Source: Planctomycetota bacterium (GTDB taxonomy: Bacteria > Planctomycetota > UBA8108 > UBA1146). From it: a DNA stretch of 48,004 bases. Below are positions 32,921-40,872 of the stretch, in pieces. A model generated the notes under the pieces. The model saw only the letters and a program-made list of their open reading frames with translations. It was not told the DNA's origin and searched no databases. The DNA is taken from contig PAIH01000044.1 of assembly GCA_002711105.1 (NCBI GenBank), positions 157,869 through 205,872 of the forward strand. The letters are read 5' to 3'. Position 1 is the first letter of the stretch; each line of letters starts with the position of its first letter. Made by a program: the position numbers and the translations under genes.

Positions 32921-34147
32921 ATGAGCAAAAAACAGCACCCCTGGCACAAGTCCATGCCCGACCCTCAGTTCGAACGGATGCAAAGGATTCTGTCGGCGCC
33001 AAGTCCTGTCGGTCTCGAGGCTGCCATGACCGAAGGTGTTCTCGCTCCGATGCTCGAAGAGTTCATACCAGAAGGTTGGAGTCTTCACCGGTTTAGAGGA
33101 AACGCCGGACTGGTCGTCGATACGATGCCAGATGCCCCCGAGGGAACCTTGACGGTGATGGCGATCGGTCACGCCGACAAGATTCGCATGCAAGTGCGCA
33201 GCATCGGCGATGATGGCAAAATCTGGATCAACAGCGATTCATTCCTGCCGACCACTCTGATCGGACATGAAGTCACCCTCTTCAGTGAAGACCCGGAAAA
33301 CCCTGGTCAGTTTCGGAGCATCTCTGGCGGCACCGTCGAAGCGCTCGGAGCCATTCACTTCGCCGAGCCGCCGCTGCGAGAAGGAACAAAGGGCATCAAA
33401 TCCACTCAGCTCTACCTCGAGTTGCAACTCAGCGGAGAAGATCGGAAGAAGCAGGTCGAAAATCTTGGAATTCGTTCCGGTGATCCACTGCTTCTGGATC
33501 GTCCCATCCGTCGCGGTTTTGGTCCGGACAGTTTTGTCGGCGCATATCTCGATAATGGACTTGGTTGTTTTGTGGTTGAAGAAGCTGCACGCATCATCGC
33601 TGCAGGAGATCCGCTGAAGAAGGTGCGTTACCTCGGAGCGTTTGCCGCCTACGAAGAGATCGGTCGCTTTGGTAGCCGGGTGATGGCCGGAGTGATGAAG
33701 CCGGACGTCATCATCGGTGTCGATGTCAATCACGACTACGAGGCTGCACCCGGAATCGGCGATCGACGCTACACACCACTGAGGATGGGTGAAGGAATGA
33801 CCATCGCCGTGGGTGCCGTAGCCACAACCAGCCTGAACGCCATCATCCAAGCTGCCTGCAAGGCACAAGATATCCCCTACCAGGTCGATGTCTCGGGGCG
33901 CGACACCGGTACCGATGCGATGGCGGGAGTACTCGCCGGCGTTGATTCTGCCGCTGCCAGCATCGGTTTCCCTATCCGTAACATGCACACCATCTCGGAA
34001 AGTGCTCATACAGGGGATGTCATCGCAGCGATTCACGCTCTGGTGGCAACACTCAGACAGATGGATGCCAAGGGGACCAGTTCTGAAGATCTTTGCGGTG
34101 CCCATCCGCGTCTCGATGAGGTCGACTCCCTCGCGCACGATCAGTGA
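32921..34147 (+). CDS. M42 family metallopeptidase (glutamyl aminopeptidase/TET-like)
   Basis: A 408-residue protein; AGAGGA lies just before ATG 32921. Co-catalytic zinc peptidase landmarks are GHADKIRMQVRSIGDDG near 86-102 (first metal His/Asp), VGAYLDNGLGCFV near 207-219 (bridging Asp), AYEEIGRFGSRV near 245 (catalytic Glu-Glu), VIIGVDVNHD near 265 and a C-terminal NMHT. The second residue after the first Asp is Lys (HADK) rather than the usual Glu (HxDE), worth noting. M42 enzymes form large dodecamers that trim N-terminal residues from peptides. No signal is present. It lies 27 bases from the next gene on the same strand. Confidence 0.88.
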   Translation: MSKKQHPWHKSMPDPQFERMQRILSAPSPVGLEAAMTEGVLAPMLEEFIPEGWSLHRFRGNAGLVVDTMPDAPEGTLTVMAIGHADKIRMQVRSIGDDGKIWINSDSFLPTTLIGHEVTLFSEDPENPGQFRSISGGTVEALGAIHFAEPPLREGTKGIKSTQLYLELQLSGEDRKKQVENLGIRSGDPLLLDRPIRRGFGPDSFVGAYLDNGLGCFVVEEAARIIAAGDPLKKVRYLGAFAAYEEIGRFGSRVMAGVMKPDVIIGVDVNHDYEAAPGIGDRRYTPLRMGEGMTIAVGAVATTSLNAIIQAACKAQDIPYQVDVSGRDTGTDAMAGVLAGVDSAAASIGFPIRNMHTISESAHTGDVIAAIHALVATLRQMDAKGTSSEDLCGAHPRLDEVDSLAHDQ

Positions 34148-34174
34148 TCAAACTCTCCCGGGAAGGGAGAAGTG

Positions 34175-35464
34175 ATGTCTTCGATCTTGCTGATGCTAGC
34201 TGTGTTGGCGGCACCACCTGTTGTCGATGGAGATGACGAACCAGTACTGCGACCCACAGAGCTGCTGGCGGGTCTCGACCATCCCGACCGCTGGCGATGG
34301 ATCCCGGAACAGAAAATCCCTGAAGGTAATCTTCTGGAGCGGGTTCTGATCACCTCCTTCATCTCTCCCTTCGTTTTCTTCGAAGGAGATACCGGTACCG
34401 GTGGAGGATTTTCCATCACCGACATCGACTTTCGCAATCAACGGCGTAGTCAACTGGCCAACATCTGGGCAACCTACACCACCGAAGGACAAGAAAAATT
34501 CTCCATCGCATGGCAAGAATGGCTCGCGCACAAAGACCATGCGGGTAAAGGGGTCCTGCTGGGCGATCGAGACTTCATCGGCGTCACGGTTTCGCATTCC
34601 CGCACTCTCACCAGTCGTTTCTTTGGGCTCGGGGCGGACACCCAGCTCTCCGATGAAGGGTCGTACACCCGAGAAACCAACTCGATAGGTTGCGGAGTCC
34701 AGCGTTCTCTTCCCGAAGTCGGCGGCGATTGGATCTGGCATGCCGACGTCTTCTTGCAAACCGATGATCTGGAGAGCGGCAAGGTCAGTAACGCGCTCGA
34801 TGTCAAGGATCAGCACCCCGACCTGTTCAACGAGGGCGACGACTACGAGGCGTTATGGATTCGCGCAGGAATACGCCATGACACTCGCGATGCACAGCAC
34901 CTACCCTATCGAGGTCACTCGCTCGGTTTTTCCATCACGGCAATACCGGTGGTTCACGATCGCGAAACCGGAGCAATCGCATCTTTGATGGGAAACTGGG
35001 TCACACCCGTCACACCCCTGTTTCACGATGGAGGCGATCCAGCCCAGGAACATCCAGCCACCGATTCGATCGCCGCCTATCTGTCCCTCTCCAATGCCAT
35101 CGGGGATGTCCCTTTCTGGGCCCTTCCCACCCTGGGCGGAGATGTGAGTTTGCGGGGCACCATTCGTGGGCGCTGGCGCGATCGAAGTGCCTGGGCCACC
35201 GGAGCCGAATGGCGACCGTGGATCCTTGCGGAAGGATTTCCGATCTCGAAGAAGATCAAGGTAGAGCGGGTCGGACTGGCTCTCTTTGCCGAAGCCGGTT
35301 CCGTTGCGGATGAACTGAGTCAACTCAAGGATGCTGAGATCCACTCTTCGGTCGGAATCGGGGTCCGTTTTACCTTTGAACGTCAGGCATTATTTCGGAT
35401 GGACTTTGGCCGATCGGATGAAGGAGATACAAATCTCTCCATCTCTTACGGGCTCCCGTTCTGA
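34175..35464 (+). CDS. Omp85/BamA-like outer-membrane beta-barrel protein
   Basis: About 429 residues. The frame opens with GTG 34172; ATG 34175 is equally good behind AGGGAGA. A short signal (SSILLMLAVLAAPP) precedes a mature protein built of alternating amphipathic strands. Strand features are FFEGDTGTGGGFSI, FSIAWQEWLAHKD, GVTVSHSRTLTSRFFGLGADT and RAGIRHDTRDAQHLPYRG. Near residue 330, LPTLGGDVSLRGTIRGRWRDRS matches the Omp85/surface-antigen loop LGG...LRG...RFRD. The protein ends in Phe, as outer-membrane barrels do. No POTRA domains are visible, so it is a barrel-only member. Its substrate or transported molecule is unknown. Confidence 0.8.
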   Translation: MSSILLMLAVLAAPPVVDGDDEPVLRPTELLAGLDHPDRWRWIPEQKIPEGNLLERVLITSFISPFVFFEGDTGTGGGFSITDIDFRNQRRSQLANIWATYTTEGQEKFSIAWQEWLAHKDHAGKGVLLGDRDFIGVTVSHSRTLTSRFFGLGADTQLSDEGSYTRETNSIGCGVQRSLPEVGGDWIWHADVFLQTDDLESGKVSNALDVKDQHPDLFNEGDDYEALWIRAGIRHDTRDAQHLPYRGHSLGFSITAIPVVHDRETGAIASLMGNWVTPVTPLFHDGGDPAQEHPATDSIAAYLSLSNAIGDVPFWALPTLGGDVSLRGTIRGRWRDRSAWATGAEWRPWILAEGFPISKKIKVERVGLALFAEAGSVADELSQLKDAEIHSSVGIGVRFTFERQALFRMDFGRSDEGDTNLSISYGLPF

Positions 35465-35468
35465 CAAC

Positions 35469-36110
35469 TCACCCCTCAAAACGAGCAGGAAAATCTTTTT
35501 GATCCCAGTTGAGTGGCGGAGTACTGCTGGCCACCATCATGGCATAGACGTCATCGCCGATCAGTTCGGCACCAAACATTTCCATGTGCGGGGTCTGTTG
35601 CTGGCAATCGATTCCGCTGTAACCGAGTGCCCGTAAATGTTTGACCAGAGCCATAACACACAATTTCCCAGCACCAGTTTCGAGATGGAACATACTCTCC
35701 CCGGCAAAGATCCCTCCGACCGAGAGACCATAAACCCCTCCGACCAGTCTTCCATCGGGATCCCAGGCTTCGACGGAATGGGCCAGACCGAGGTGATTGA
35801 GCTGACGAAAGAGTTGCTCGATATCGCGAGAAATCCAGGTTTCATGACGATTCGCACACGCTTCGACCACGGCACCAAAGGCAACATCGGTGCTGAAGCG
35901 GAGCTGGTTCTTGCGAGCGGTACGCCGCAGCGAACGGGGAATCCGGTAGCTATCCCAGGAGATAAAAGCTCGCTCGGTGGGTCGAACCCAGAAGATCTTA
36001 CCTTCGCGGTGATCGGCCATCGGGAAACAGCGTTCCATGTAGGCACGAAGCACCCGAGCCGGGCTGACCGGAATCCCATCTTCGTCTCGGATTCTCTGAA
36101 TCGGGCGCAA
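35469..36110 (-). CDS. aat: Leucyl/phenylalanyl-tRNA--protein transferase
   Basis: A 213-residue enzyme of the N-end rule pathway. It transfers Leu or Phe from tRNA to proteins with N-terminal Arg or Lys. It starts at TTG 36110, five bases after GGAGG. Family motifs are ETWISRDIEQLFRQLNHLG, AHSVEAWDPDGRLVGGVYGLSVGGIFAGESMF near 112-143, and GIDCQQQTPHMEMFGA near 167-182 (catalytic Asp and Gln). The N-terminal FP...GLLA.GGDLSP segment of typical Aat is only partly present, since the start falls inside it. In-frame residues FPLEDN lie just upstream but behind a TGA at 36129-36131. It lies about 50 bases from the neighbouring propeller gene on the same strand. Confidence 0.9.
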   Translation of the reverse strand: MRPIQRIRDEDGIPVSPARVLRAYMERCFPMADHREGKIFWVRPTERAFISWDSYRIPRSLRRTARKNQLRFSTDVAFGAVVEACANRHETWISRDIEQLFRQLNHLGLAHSVEAWDPDGRLVGGVYGLSVGGIFAGESMFHLETGAGKLCVMALVKHLRALGYSGIDCQQQTPHMEMFGAELIGDDVYAMMVASSTPPLNWDQKDFPARFEG

Positions 36111-36160
36111 GTTATCCTCCAGTGGAAATCATTGTAGCGCATCGGCACCGAAACTTCCTC

Positions 36161-37567
36161 TTACGGACACCCGACAAATTGTTCGCAATCGAGATCGTCA
36201 TCGGTCGGGTCGAAGCCGCAACTGTTGAAGGGTACTGGCGGAGCGACAGCACCGTTGAAAAAGTAAACCAGCAGCGAAAAGACGTCGATGATGTTGTTAG
36301 ATCCGTCGTCATTGACATCCGCTGCATCCTGGCAGCTCAACGTCTGGTTGCTTTTGAATAGATAATCGAGCAGGAACAAGACGTCGCCGAAGTTGATATT
36401 CGTATCGCCATTGCACTCGCCGCGTCGAAACGGTCTGGCGGCACAGCGATTCATGTACACCGTGCTTCCAACGTTGCCGCCCATTGCTGCTGCAATTGCA
36501 TCCAAATCACCGTCTCCATCCAGGTCTCCCAGGACAGCCGCATGACTCATGTTGGTTCCACCGACTTGAACACCGCTATCGACGAAGAGGCCCGTACCCT
36601 CATTGAGGTAGATCCGGTTGCTATCTGTGTTTCCATTGGCCACGAACGCATCGAGATCGCCGTCTCCATCCAAATCCCCAAGCACCACTCCAAAACTCAT
36701 GCTGTTACCTAATTGCTGACCACTGTCGACGAAGTATCCGGTGCCGTCATTGAGATAGACCCGATTGGCAGTAAATGAGCTCAAGAAAGCATCGAGATCG
36801 CCGTCTCCATCTACGTCACCAAGGTCGATGGAATGACTGTTTCCCCACAATCCCCCTGTGACCCATTGGCCGGTGTCGATGAGGGTGCCAGAGCCGTCAT
36901 TGAGATATACTCGATTAAAAGTTAGATGCCTTCCGAAGAAGGCGTCGAGATCGCCGTCTCCATCCAGATCACCCAAGGCTACCGAATAGGACTCCACATT
37001 CCCCAGGTCCTGACCGCTATCGGTGAAGACCCCGCTGCCATCATTAAGGAATAACTGGAATTCGTTAAGACCACCATCTCTGGACACCACAATGGCATCG
37101 AGATCCCCATCCCCATCCATATCTCCCAGGGTCACGCCGTGATTGTCAGAATCCCCCAGTGCCTGACCACTATCGGTGAAAACTGCATTGCCATCATTGA
37201 GGTAGACCCGATCAGGTTGTCCGAGTGAGTTTCCCTGAAAAATATCGAGATCCTCATCCCCATCCAGATCGCCCAAGGCCAAAGCAGTCGTGTAATATTG
37301 CGGGCCAGTCTGCCCATTTTGGCTGAAAGTGCCCTGACCATCATTGAGCAATATAGAAATCCCAGACCCCAGTATTGGATCTAACACGGCGTCGAGATCT
37401 CCATCGTCATCCAGATCTCCCAACGCCACCGTGAATCCAATATCCAGACTCTGGCCGACCTCGAAGATCGCATTCCCGGGACAGGGAGACAGTTGCGCCA
37501 GCGCCGAAGCACAACAGGCACTGCAAATCGAGAACACCAGCAGGATCTGTAATGGATGCGAGTTCAT
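36161..37567 (-). CDS. Secreted seven-repeat FG-GAP propeller with dockerin-like tail
   Basis: About 468 residues from ATG 37567 (AAGG six bases upstream; the frame is open to 37654, and an ATG at 37588 has its GGAGG too close). The signal peptide is LLVFSICSACCASALAQ. Seven near-identical calcium repeats of about 49 residues each carry LGDLDGDGDLDAF and VYLNDGTG...FTDSGQ.LG, forming a regular single propeller from about 40 to 380. The C-terminal module has RGECNGDTNINFGDVLFLLDYLF and DVNDDGSNNIIDVFSLLVYFF, then CGFDPTDD and C-x6-CP at the end. It is very similar in design to the 30893-32713 protein but lacks the Ig-like domain. Repeat regularity suggests recent expansion. Confidence 0.87.
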   Translation of the reverse strand: MNSHPLQILLVFSICSACCASALAQLSPCPGNAIFEVGQSLDIGFTVALGDLDDDGDLDAVLDPILGSGISILLNDGQGTFSQNGQTGPQYYTTALALGDLDGDEDLDIFQGNSLGQPDRVYLNDGNAVFTDSGQALGDSDNHGVTLGDMDGDGDLDAIVVSRDGGLNEFQLFLNDGSGVFTDSGQDLGNVESYSVALGDLDGDGDLDAFFGRHLTFNRVYLNDGSGTLIDTGQWVTGGLWGNSHSIDLGDVDGDGDLDAFLSSFTANRVYLNDGTGYFVDSGQQLGNSMSFGVVLGDLDGDGDLDAFVANGNTDSNRIYLNEGTGLFVDSGVQVGGTNMSHAAVLGDLDGDGDLDAIAAAMGGNVGSTVYMNRCAARPFRRGECNGDTNINFGDVLFLLDYLFKSNQTLSCQDAADVNDDGSNNIIDVFSLLVYFFNGAVAPPVPFNSCGFDPTDDDLDCEQFVGCP

Positions 37568-37976
37568 GATCGACCTTTCGTGGTTCATACCTCCACGAAT
37601 CCACGCCTCGAGCCACCTCGACAGCGGAGAAAAACGCGGACGAAAACTACTCATCGATCGATCGTCATCTAGTAAGACGCCACAACTCTCAGAATCCCGT
37701 TGGGATTCTCACCCCTCCTCCTGTCACGCCAGCCGACGCTGTTCACTCACCTGATCATCTCATCTCCTCCTCTGGCCGCGCTTTTCCTGTCACGCCCTCG
37801 AGCGCTTGCGTATTGGCAGTCAGGGGCGCAGCAGATGCCGCTCTGCACCGCTTCAGATCAGCACAACACCTGGCTTGAGGTCGCTGATCTTGTTTCCGAA
37901 CGGAACCCGAGATGCGGTACTGTAATCGGTAGGCCATCGCTGGGATCCTTGGATGACCGCATAGAAGGAAGTTTCC
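37568..37976. other. 409-base divergent intergenic region
   Basis: No convincing gene or RNA is visible. It contains a perfect hairpin AGAATCCC-GTT-GGGATTCT at 37691-37709 without a U-run on either side, and an upstream TGTAAT-like box near 37918 without a matching -35. Presumably it carries the promoters of the propeller gene (minus) and the ankyrin gene (plus). Confidence 0.5.
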
Positions 37977-39332
37977 ATGTCGTACAGCACCCGACTCCTG
38001 CTCGGACTGACACTGCTGCTGCCACTCATCACCGTCCCCGCGTCTGCCCAGAAATCTCCGCAGCCCTCCGATTACGAACGCTTCATAACAGCGATTTCCA
38101 CCGGCAAGATCGAAGTGGTCCAGGCCGAGATCGATAAAGGCAGTGACATCAACGCTCAAGACAAGGATGGCAAGACTCCCCTCTGGCATGCAGCGCACAA
38201 GGGGTCCCCCTCACCCATCGTCGAGCTGCTGCTCGACCACGGCGCACAGATTGAAGCTCGCGACAACACCGGTGTGACCGCGCTGATGGCAGCAGTGGAC
38301 ACGAATCAGTTGGCGGTCGTGAAGCTGCTGCTCGACCGCGGCGCTCAGGTCAACGCGCGCAGCAACTACGGGAGGACCCCGCTCATCATCGCGGCGGAAC
38401 CCCGACATCGAAACCCGAAAAAGGCAATCGCAATCGTCAAACTGCTGCTCGGGGCCGGGGCCAACGTCGACGGGCGCAACCCGGAGGCCAAAACCCCACT
38501 GATGGTGGCGGCTGGGGACGCCTACACACCTGAAATCGTCCCACTACTGCTCGACCATGGCGCCGAGGTCGACGCACATGACCGCAACGGTGTGACCCCA
38601 CTGATGTTCGCGGTTCATGATCTTGGATTCCCCGAGATCGTCAAACTCCTCATCGAAAAGGGAGCCCAGGTCGATGCGCGTAGCAACAGCGGTTCGACTC
38701 CGCTCCACAGGGCGGCGCAAGCCTCCACCTCAATGTTTCGTTACATTATTGTTGAGTCCAATAGAAGTAGATCCACGGCAGTGAGGAAAGAATCGGCCAA
38801 GCGGCCACTCAATAATGCCCAGTTGCTGCTCGACAAAGGCGCGCAGGTCGATGCCCGCGATGAAGACGGCAACACTCCTCTCATCCTCGCGGCAAAAGGC
38901 TCAAACAGACCCAAATTCATCCAGCTGCTCATCGATAAAGGTGCCGAGGTCAACGTCCGCAACAACGACGGCTGGACGCCGCTGATGATCGCGGCACGGG
39001 GGTCCGGCTGGCATCACGATTCGCGCAATGAAAACCGCAGTGGGCGTCTCATCCTCAGAGCAAAAGGCTCTGACAAACTCGAGTTCATCCAGCTGTTCAT
39101 CGAAGGGGGGGCCGAGGTCAACGCCCGCAACAACGACGGCTGGACACCGCTGATGATCGCGGCACGGTGGTGCAACAACTCCGAGATCATCCTGTGGCTG
39201 CTCGACAATGGCGCGGACGCGACCGCGGAGAACAAGCTGGGCAAGAAGGCGATCTTTTACGCCCGCGACAACAACAAAGCCCTCGAGGATACCAGGGCGC
39301 TCGAGCGGCTAGAGCAACTGGCCGGCGAGTAG
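37977..39332 (+). CDS. Exported ankyrin-repeat protein
   Basis: A 451-residue protein; AAGGAAG precedes ATG 37977. The signal peptide is LLLGLTLLLPLITVPASAQ. From about residue 35 to 440 there are roughly nine to ten ankyrin repeats, for example DINAQDKDGKTPLWHAAHKG, VNARSNYGRTPLIIAAEPR, VDAHDRNGVTPLMFAVHD, VDARDEDGNTPLILAAKG and VNARNNDGWTPLMIAARW. Two repeats contain long insertions (about 265-285 and 345-360), and two neighbouring repeat blocks are near-copies at DNA level. Ankyrin proteins bind protein partners. An exported one probably acts in the periplasm or outside the cell. It is convergent with the lipoprotein gene. Confidence 0.88.
   Translation: MSYSTRLLLGLTLLLPLITVPASAQKSPQPSDYERFITAISTGKIEVVQAEIDKGSDINAQDKDGKTPLWHAAHKGSPSPIVELLLDHGAQIEARDNTGVTALMAAVDTNQLAVVKLLLDRGAQVNARSNYGRTPLIIAAEPRHRNPKKAIAIVKLLLGAGANVDGRNPEAKTPLMVAAGDAYTPEIVPLLLDHGAEVDAHDRNGVTPLMFAVHDLGFPEIVKLLIEKGAQVDARSNSGSTPLHRAAQASTSMFRYIIVESNRSRSTAVRKESAKRPLNNAQLLLDKGAQVDARDEDGNTPLILAAKGSNRPKFIQLLIDKGAEVNVRNNDGWTPLMIAARGSGWHHDSRNENRSGRLILRAKGSDKLEFIQLFIEGGAEVNARNNDGWTPLMIAARWCNNSEIILWLLDNGADATAENKLGKKAIFYARDNNKALEDTRALERLEQLAGE
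38881..38999 (+). repeat. Intragenic direct repeat, copy 1
   Basis: A 119-base segment of the ankyrin gene, repeated at 39049-39167 with a period of 168 bases (56 codons, so in frame). The last 57 bases of the two copies differ at only two positions. It covers part of two ankyrin units, including NNDGWTPLMIAAR. Confidence 0.8.
39049..39167 (+). repeat. Intragenic direct repeat, copy 2
   Basis: Second copy of the repeat at 38881-38999. It carries a seven-G run near 39105-39111 (encoding Gly-Gly) that is absent from copy 1. Confidence 0.8.
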
Positions 39333-39369
39333 GCACACACGCGGCAGCAGCCGGTCGCGGTGACTACGC

Positions 39370-40197
39370 TCAGCGCCAATTGCGCCATTCTTTTTGCCAC
39401 AGCTGGTAATCTTCCTCGCTGACTCCCTTGAGGAGAAACTGCCCGGGGATATGTCGATGGATGGGGATCACCACAGCTGCCACATCTTCATGAACCACCG
39501 CCAACTTTCGACCATCGTATCTGGCCAGCCATTGGGGGATGGTGGAGATATCAGGATCGGCGGGACGCTGAAAACGCAGAGAGTGGAGTGCATGAGTACC
39601 AGATCCGAAACTGCCAGCACCGAACTGAGTCCTGGCGGTGAAACTGGCCGGCTCGATGTGGACCGTGTTGTCGTCCAGGTCGAGTACCGCACGGGTACGG
39701 TCGGTGGCCGATTCTTGAACCAGACAGTACTCGATCGGCGATGCCGGACTTGGCGACCATCCCCAACCACCGAGTGCCTCCCTCTCGGTATCGGTGATCT
39801 TTTCACGGGCAAACTGGAGGTGGTTCGACAACTCAAGCGCAATCTCACCTCGGATCACGATATTGTGGCTGGTCAGCACCACTGCCATCGATCGACCCTG
39901 ATTTGCAGTGATGAAGGAATCGAACTTCGCCCGATCCTCGAACTCCAATCGAAGCGGTGACGTGGGATCACCTGGGGTCACTCTTTGCGGCAAACCAGCC
40001 AGAGAACTTGTGTCGAAACTGGCCGCCTCGAGGAAACACTCCTCACCCGATGCAAATGAAACGCGCCGCAGCCCTTCGCCTTCGGTTTTGCTGATCAGAC
40101 AGCAGTCAGCCGGCGGTGGTTGAGTTCCATCACAGCCCATCGACATCGCCAACAGTGAGATGCAGATCAATATTGTTGAGTATATATACGAGTTCAT
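39370..40197 (-). CDS. Lipoprotein with two SecD-P1-head-like repeats
   Basis: 275 residues from ATG 40197 (GAGGGAG five bases upstream; ATGA overlap with the preceding membrane-protein gene). The lipobox is LLAMSMGC. The mature protein seems to contain two copies of one pattern: LRLEFEDRAKFDSFITANQGRSMAVVLTSHNIVIRGEI (about 85-120), and LRFQRPADPD, then YDGRKLAVVHEDVAAVVIPIHRHIPGQFLLKGVS (about 205-265). This resembles the SecD periplasmic P1-head strand pattern (KPLAIVLDGKVISAPVI..I.GG....G.F). Each copy is preceded by an EYCLV-like strand. Function unknown; the similarity is by eye and needs a profile search. Confidence 0.65.
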   Translation of the reverse strand: MNSYIYSTILICISLLAMSMGCDGTQPPPADCCLISKTEGEGLRRVSFASGEECFLEAASFDTSSLAGLPQRVTPGDPTSPLRLEFEDRAKFDSFITANQGRSMAVVLTSHNIVIRGEIALELSNHLQFAREKITDTEREALGGWGWSPSPASPIEYCLVQESATDRTRAVLDLDDNTVHIEPASFTARTQFGAGSFGSGTHALHSLRFQRPADPDISTIPQWLARYDGRKLAVVHEDVAAVVIPIHRHIPGQFLLKGVSEEDYQLWQKEWRNWR

Positions 40198-40589
40198 GCG
40201 ATCTCCCTCAGGTGCAGTGCCGCTGCCACAAAAAGCCCTCCGACGGCGCAGAGGAGTAGGCCAGCCCACCATTTCGCCTCGCCGTAGATCTTACGACGCA
40301 TATCGATCAGCTGTTGCGGCCACCAGCAGAAGATCACGCACTTGATGAAGGTCACCCATACCATCAGCTGCACCACACCTTCAACAACGTCATCGAATTT
40401 CACCGACGCATCCTCGAACAGCACCAGCACCGGCACCACGACCCACAAACAACCGACGACCCTCATCAGCAGATCTTGCTCACGAGCCGCCTGAAACCAT
40501 TTCTCAAACCGTGCCGGATGGATCAGTGCCGGAATACCGATCATCAGTTGCCAGACGGCAACGATCAGACAAAAAGTGACGAGATCCAT
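40194..40589 (-). CDS. Small integral membrane protein, four segments
   Basis: A 131-residue protein from ATG 40589, behind GGGAGAG. Predicted hydrophobic segments are FCLIVAVWQLMIGIPALI, VVGCLWVVVPVLVLF, VVQLMVWVTFIKCVIFCWW and WAGLLLCAVGGLFVAAAL. I do not recognise the family. Its stop overlaps the start of the SecD-head-like lipoprotein gene, so they form a two-gene unit and may work together in the membrane. Confidence 0.75.
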   Translation of the reverse strand: MDLVTFCLIVAVWQLMIGIPALIHPARFEKWFQAAREQDLLMRVVGCLWVVVPVLVLFEDASVKFDDVVEGVVQLMVWVTFIKCVIFCWWPQQLIDMRRKIYGEAKWWAGLLLCAVGGLFVAAALHLREIA

Positions 40590-40803
40590 CTGTACTCTCC
40601 CTCTCCAGGATAAGAACCCACCTGATGATCCCGATGTAACAGCATCTCGACACGGTGAAGCAAGGGTACCGTGAAAGGAAATTGGCGGCGATCGATCACC
40701 CTTTGCCTGATTGCGATGGCACCCCTTCTCCAGGGCATCAATTCGATTCGTGCCCAGCAGAAGAAAATCTTGCGGTATTGATCTCAGATGCCATCATGGC
40801 TCC

Positions 40804-40832
40804 TTGTAAAGACCCGCACCTTTGCATATATT
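40804..40832 (+). promoter_or_regulatory. Promoter of the moxR-vwa operon
   Basis: TTGTAA (40804-40809), 17 bases, TATATT (40827-40832). The -10 matches five of six, the -35 four of six, with ideal spacing. It lies 41 bases before the TTG at 40873, and it argues against the upstream in-frame TTG at 40822, which would fall before the transcript start. Confidence 0.5.
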
Positions 40833-40872
40833 TCGTAGTCCGGAAGTGACCCCGTATCACCTGGAGGCTCAA

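Noticed and set aside
37691-37709. Perfect hairpin AGAATCCC-GTT-GGGATTCT treated as a terminator
   Set aside because: It lies between divergent genes with no transcript end expected and no U-run; left as an unexplained hairpin in the intergenic entry.
37795-37960. Possible tRNA or small RNA in the long intergenic region
   Set aside because: No cloverleaf arms, T-loop consensus or terminator could be matched.
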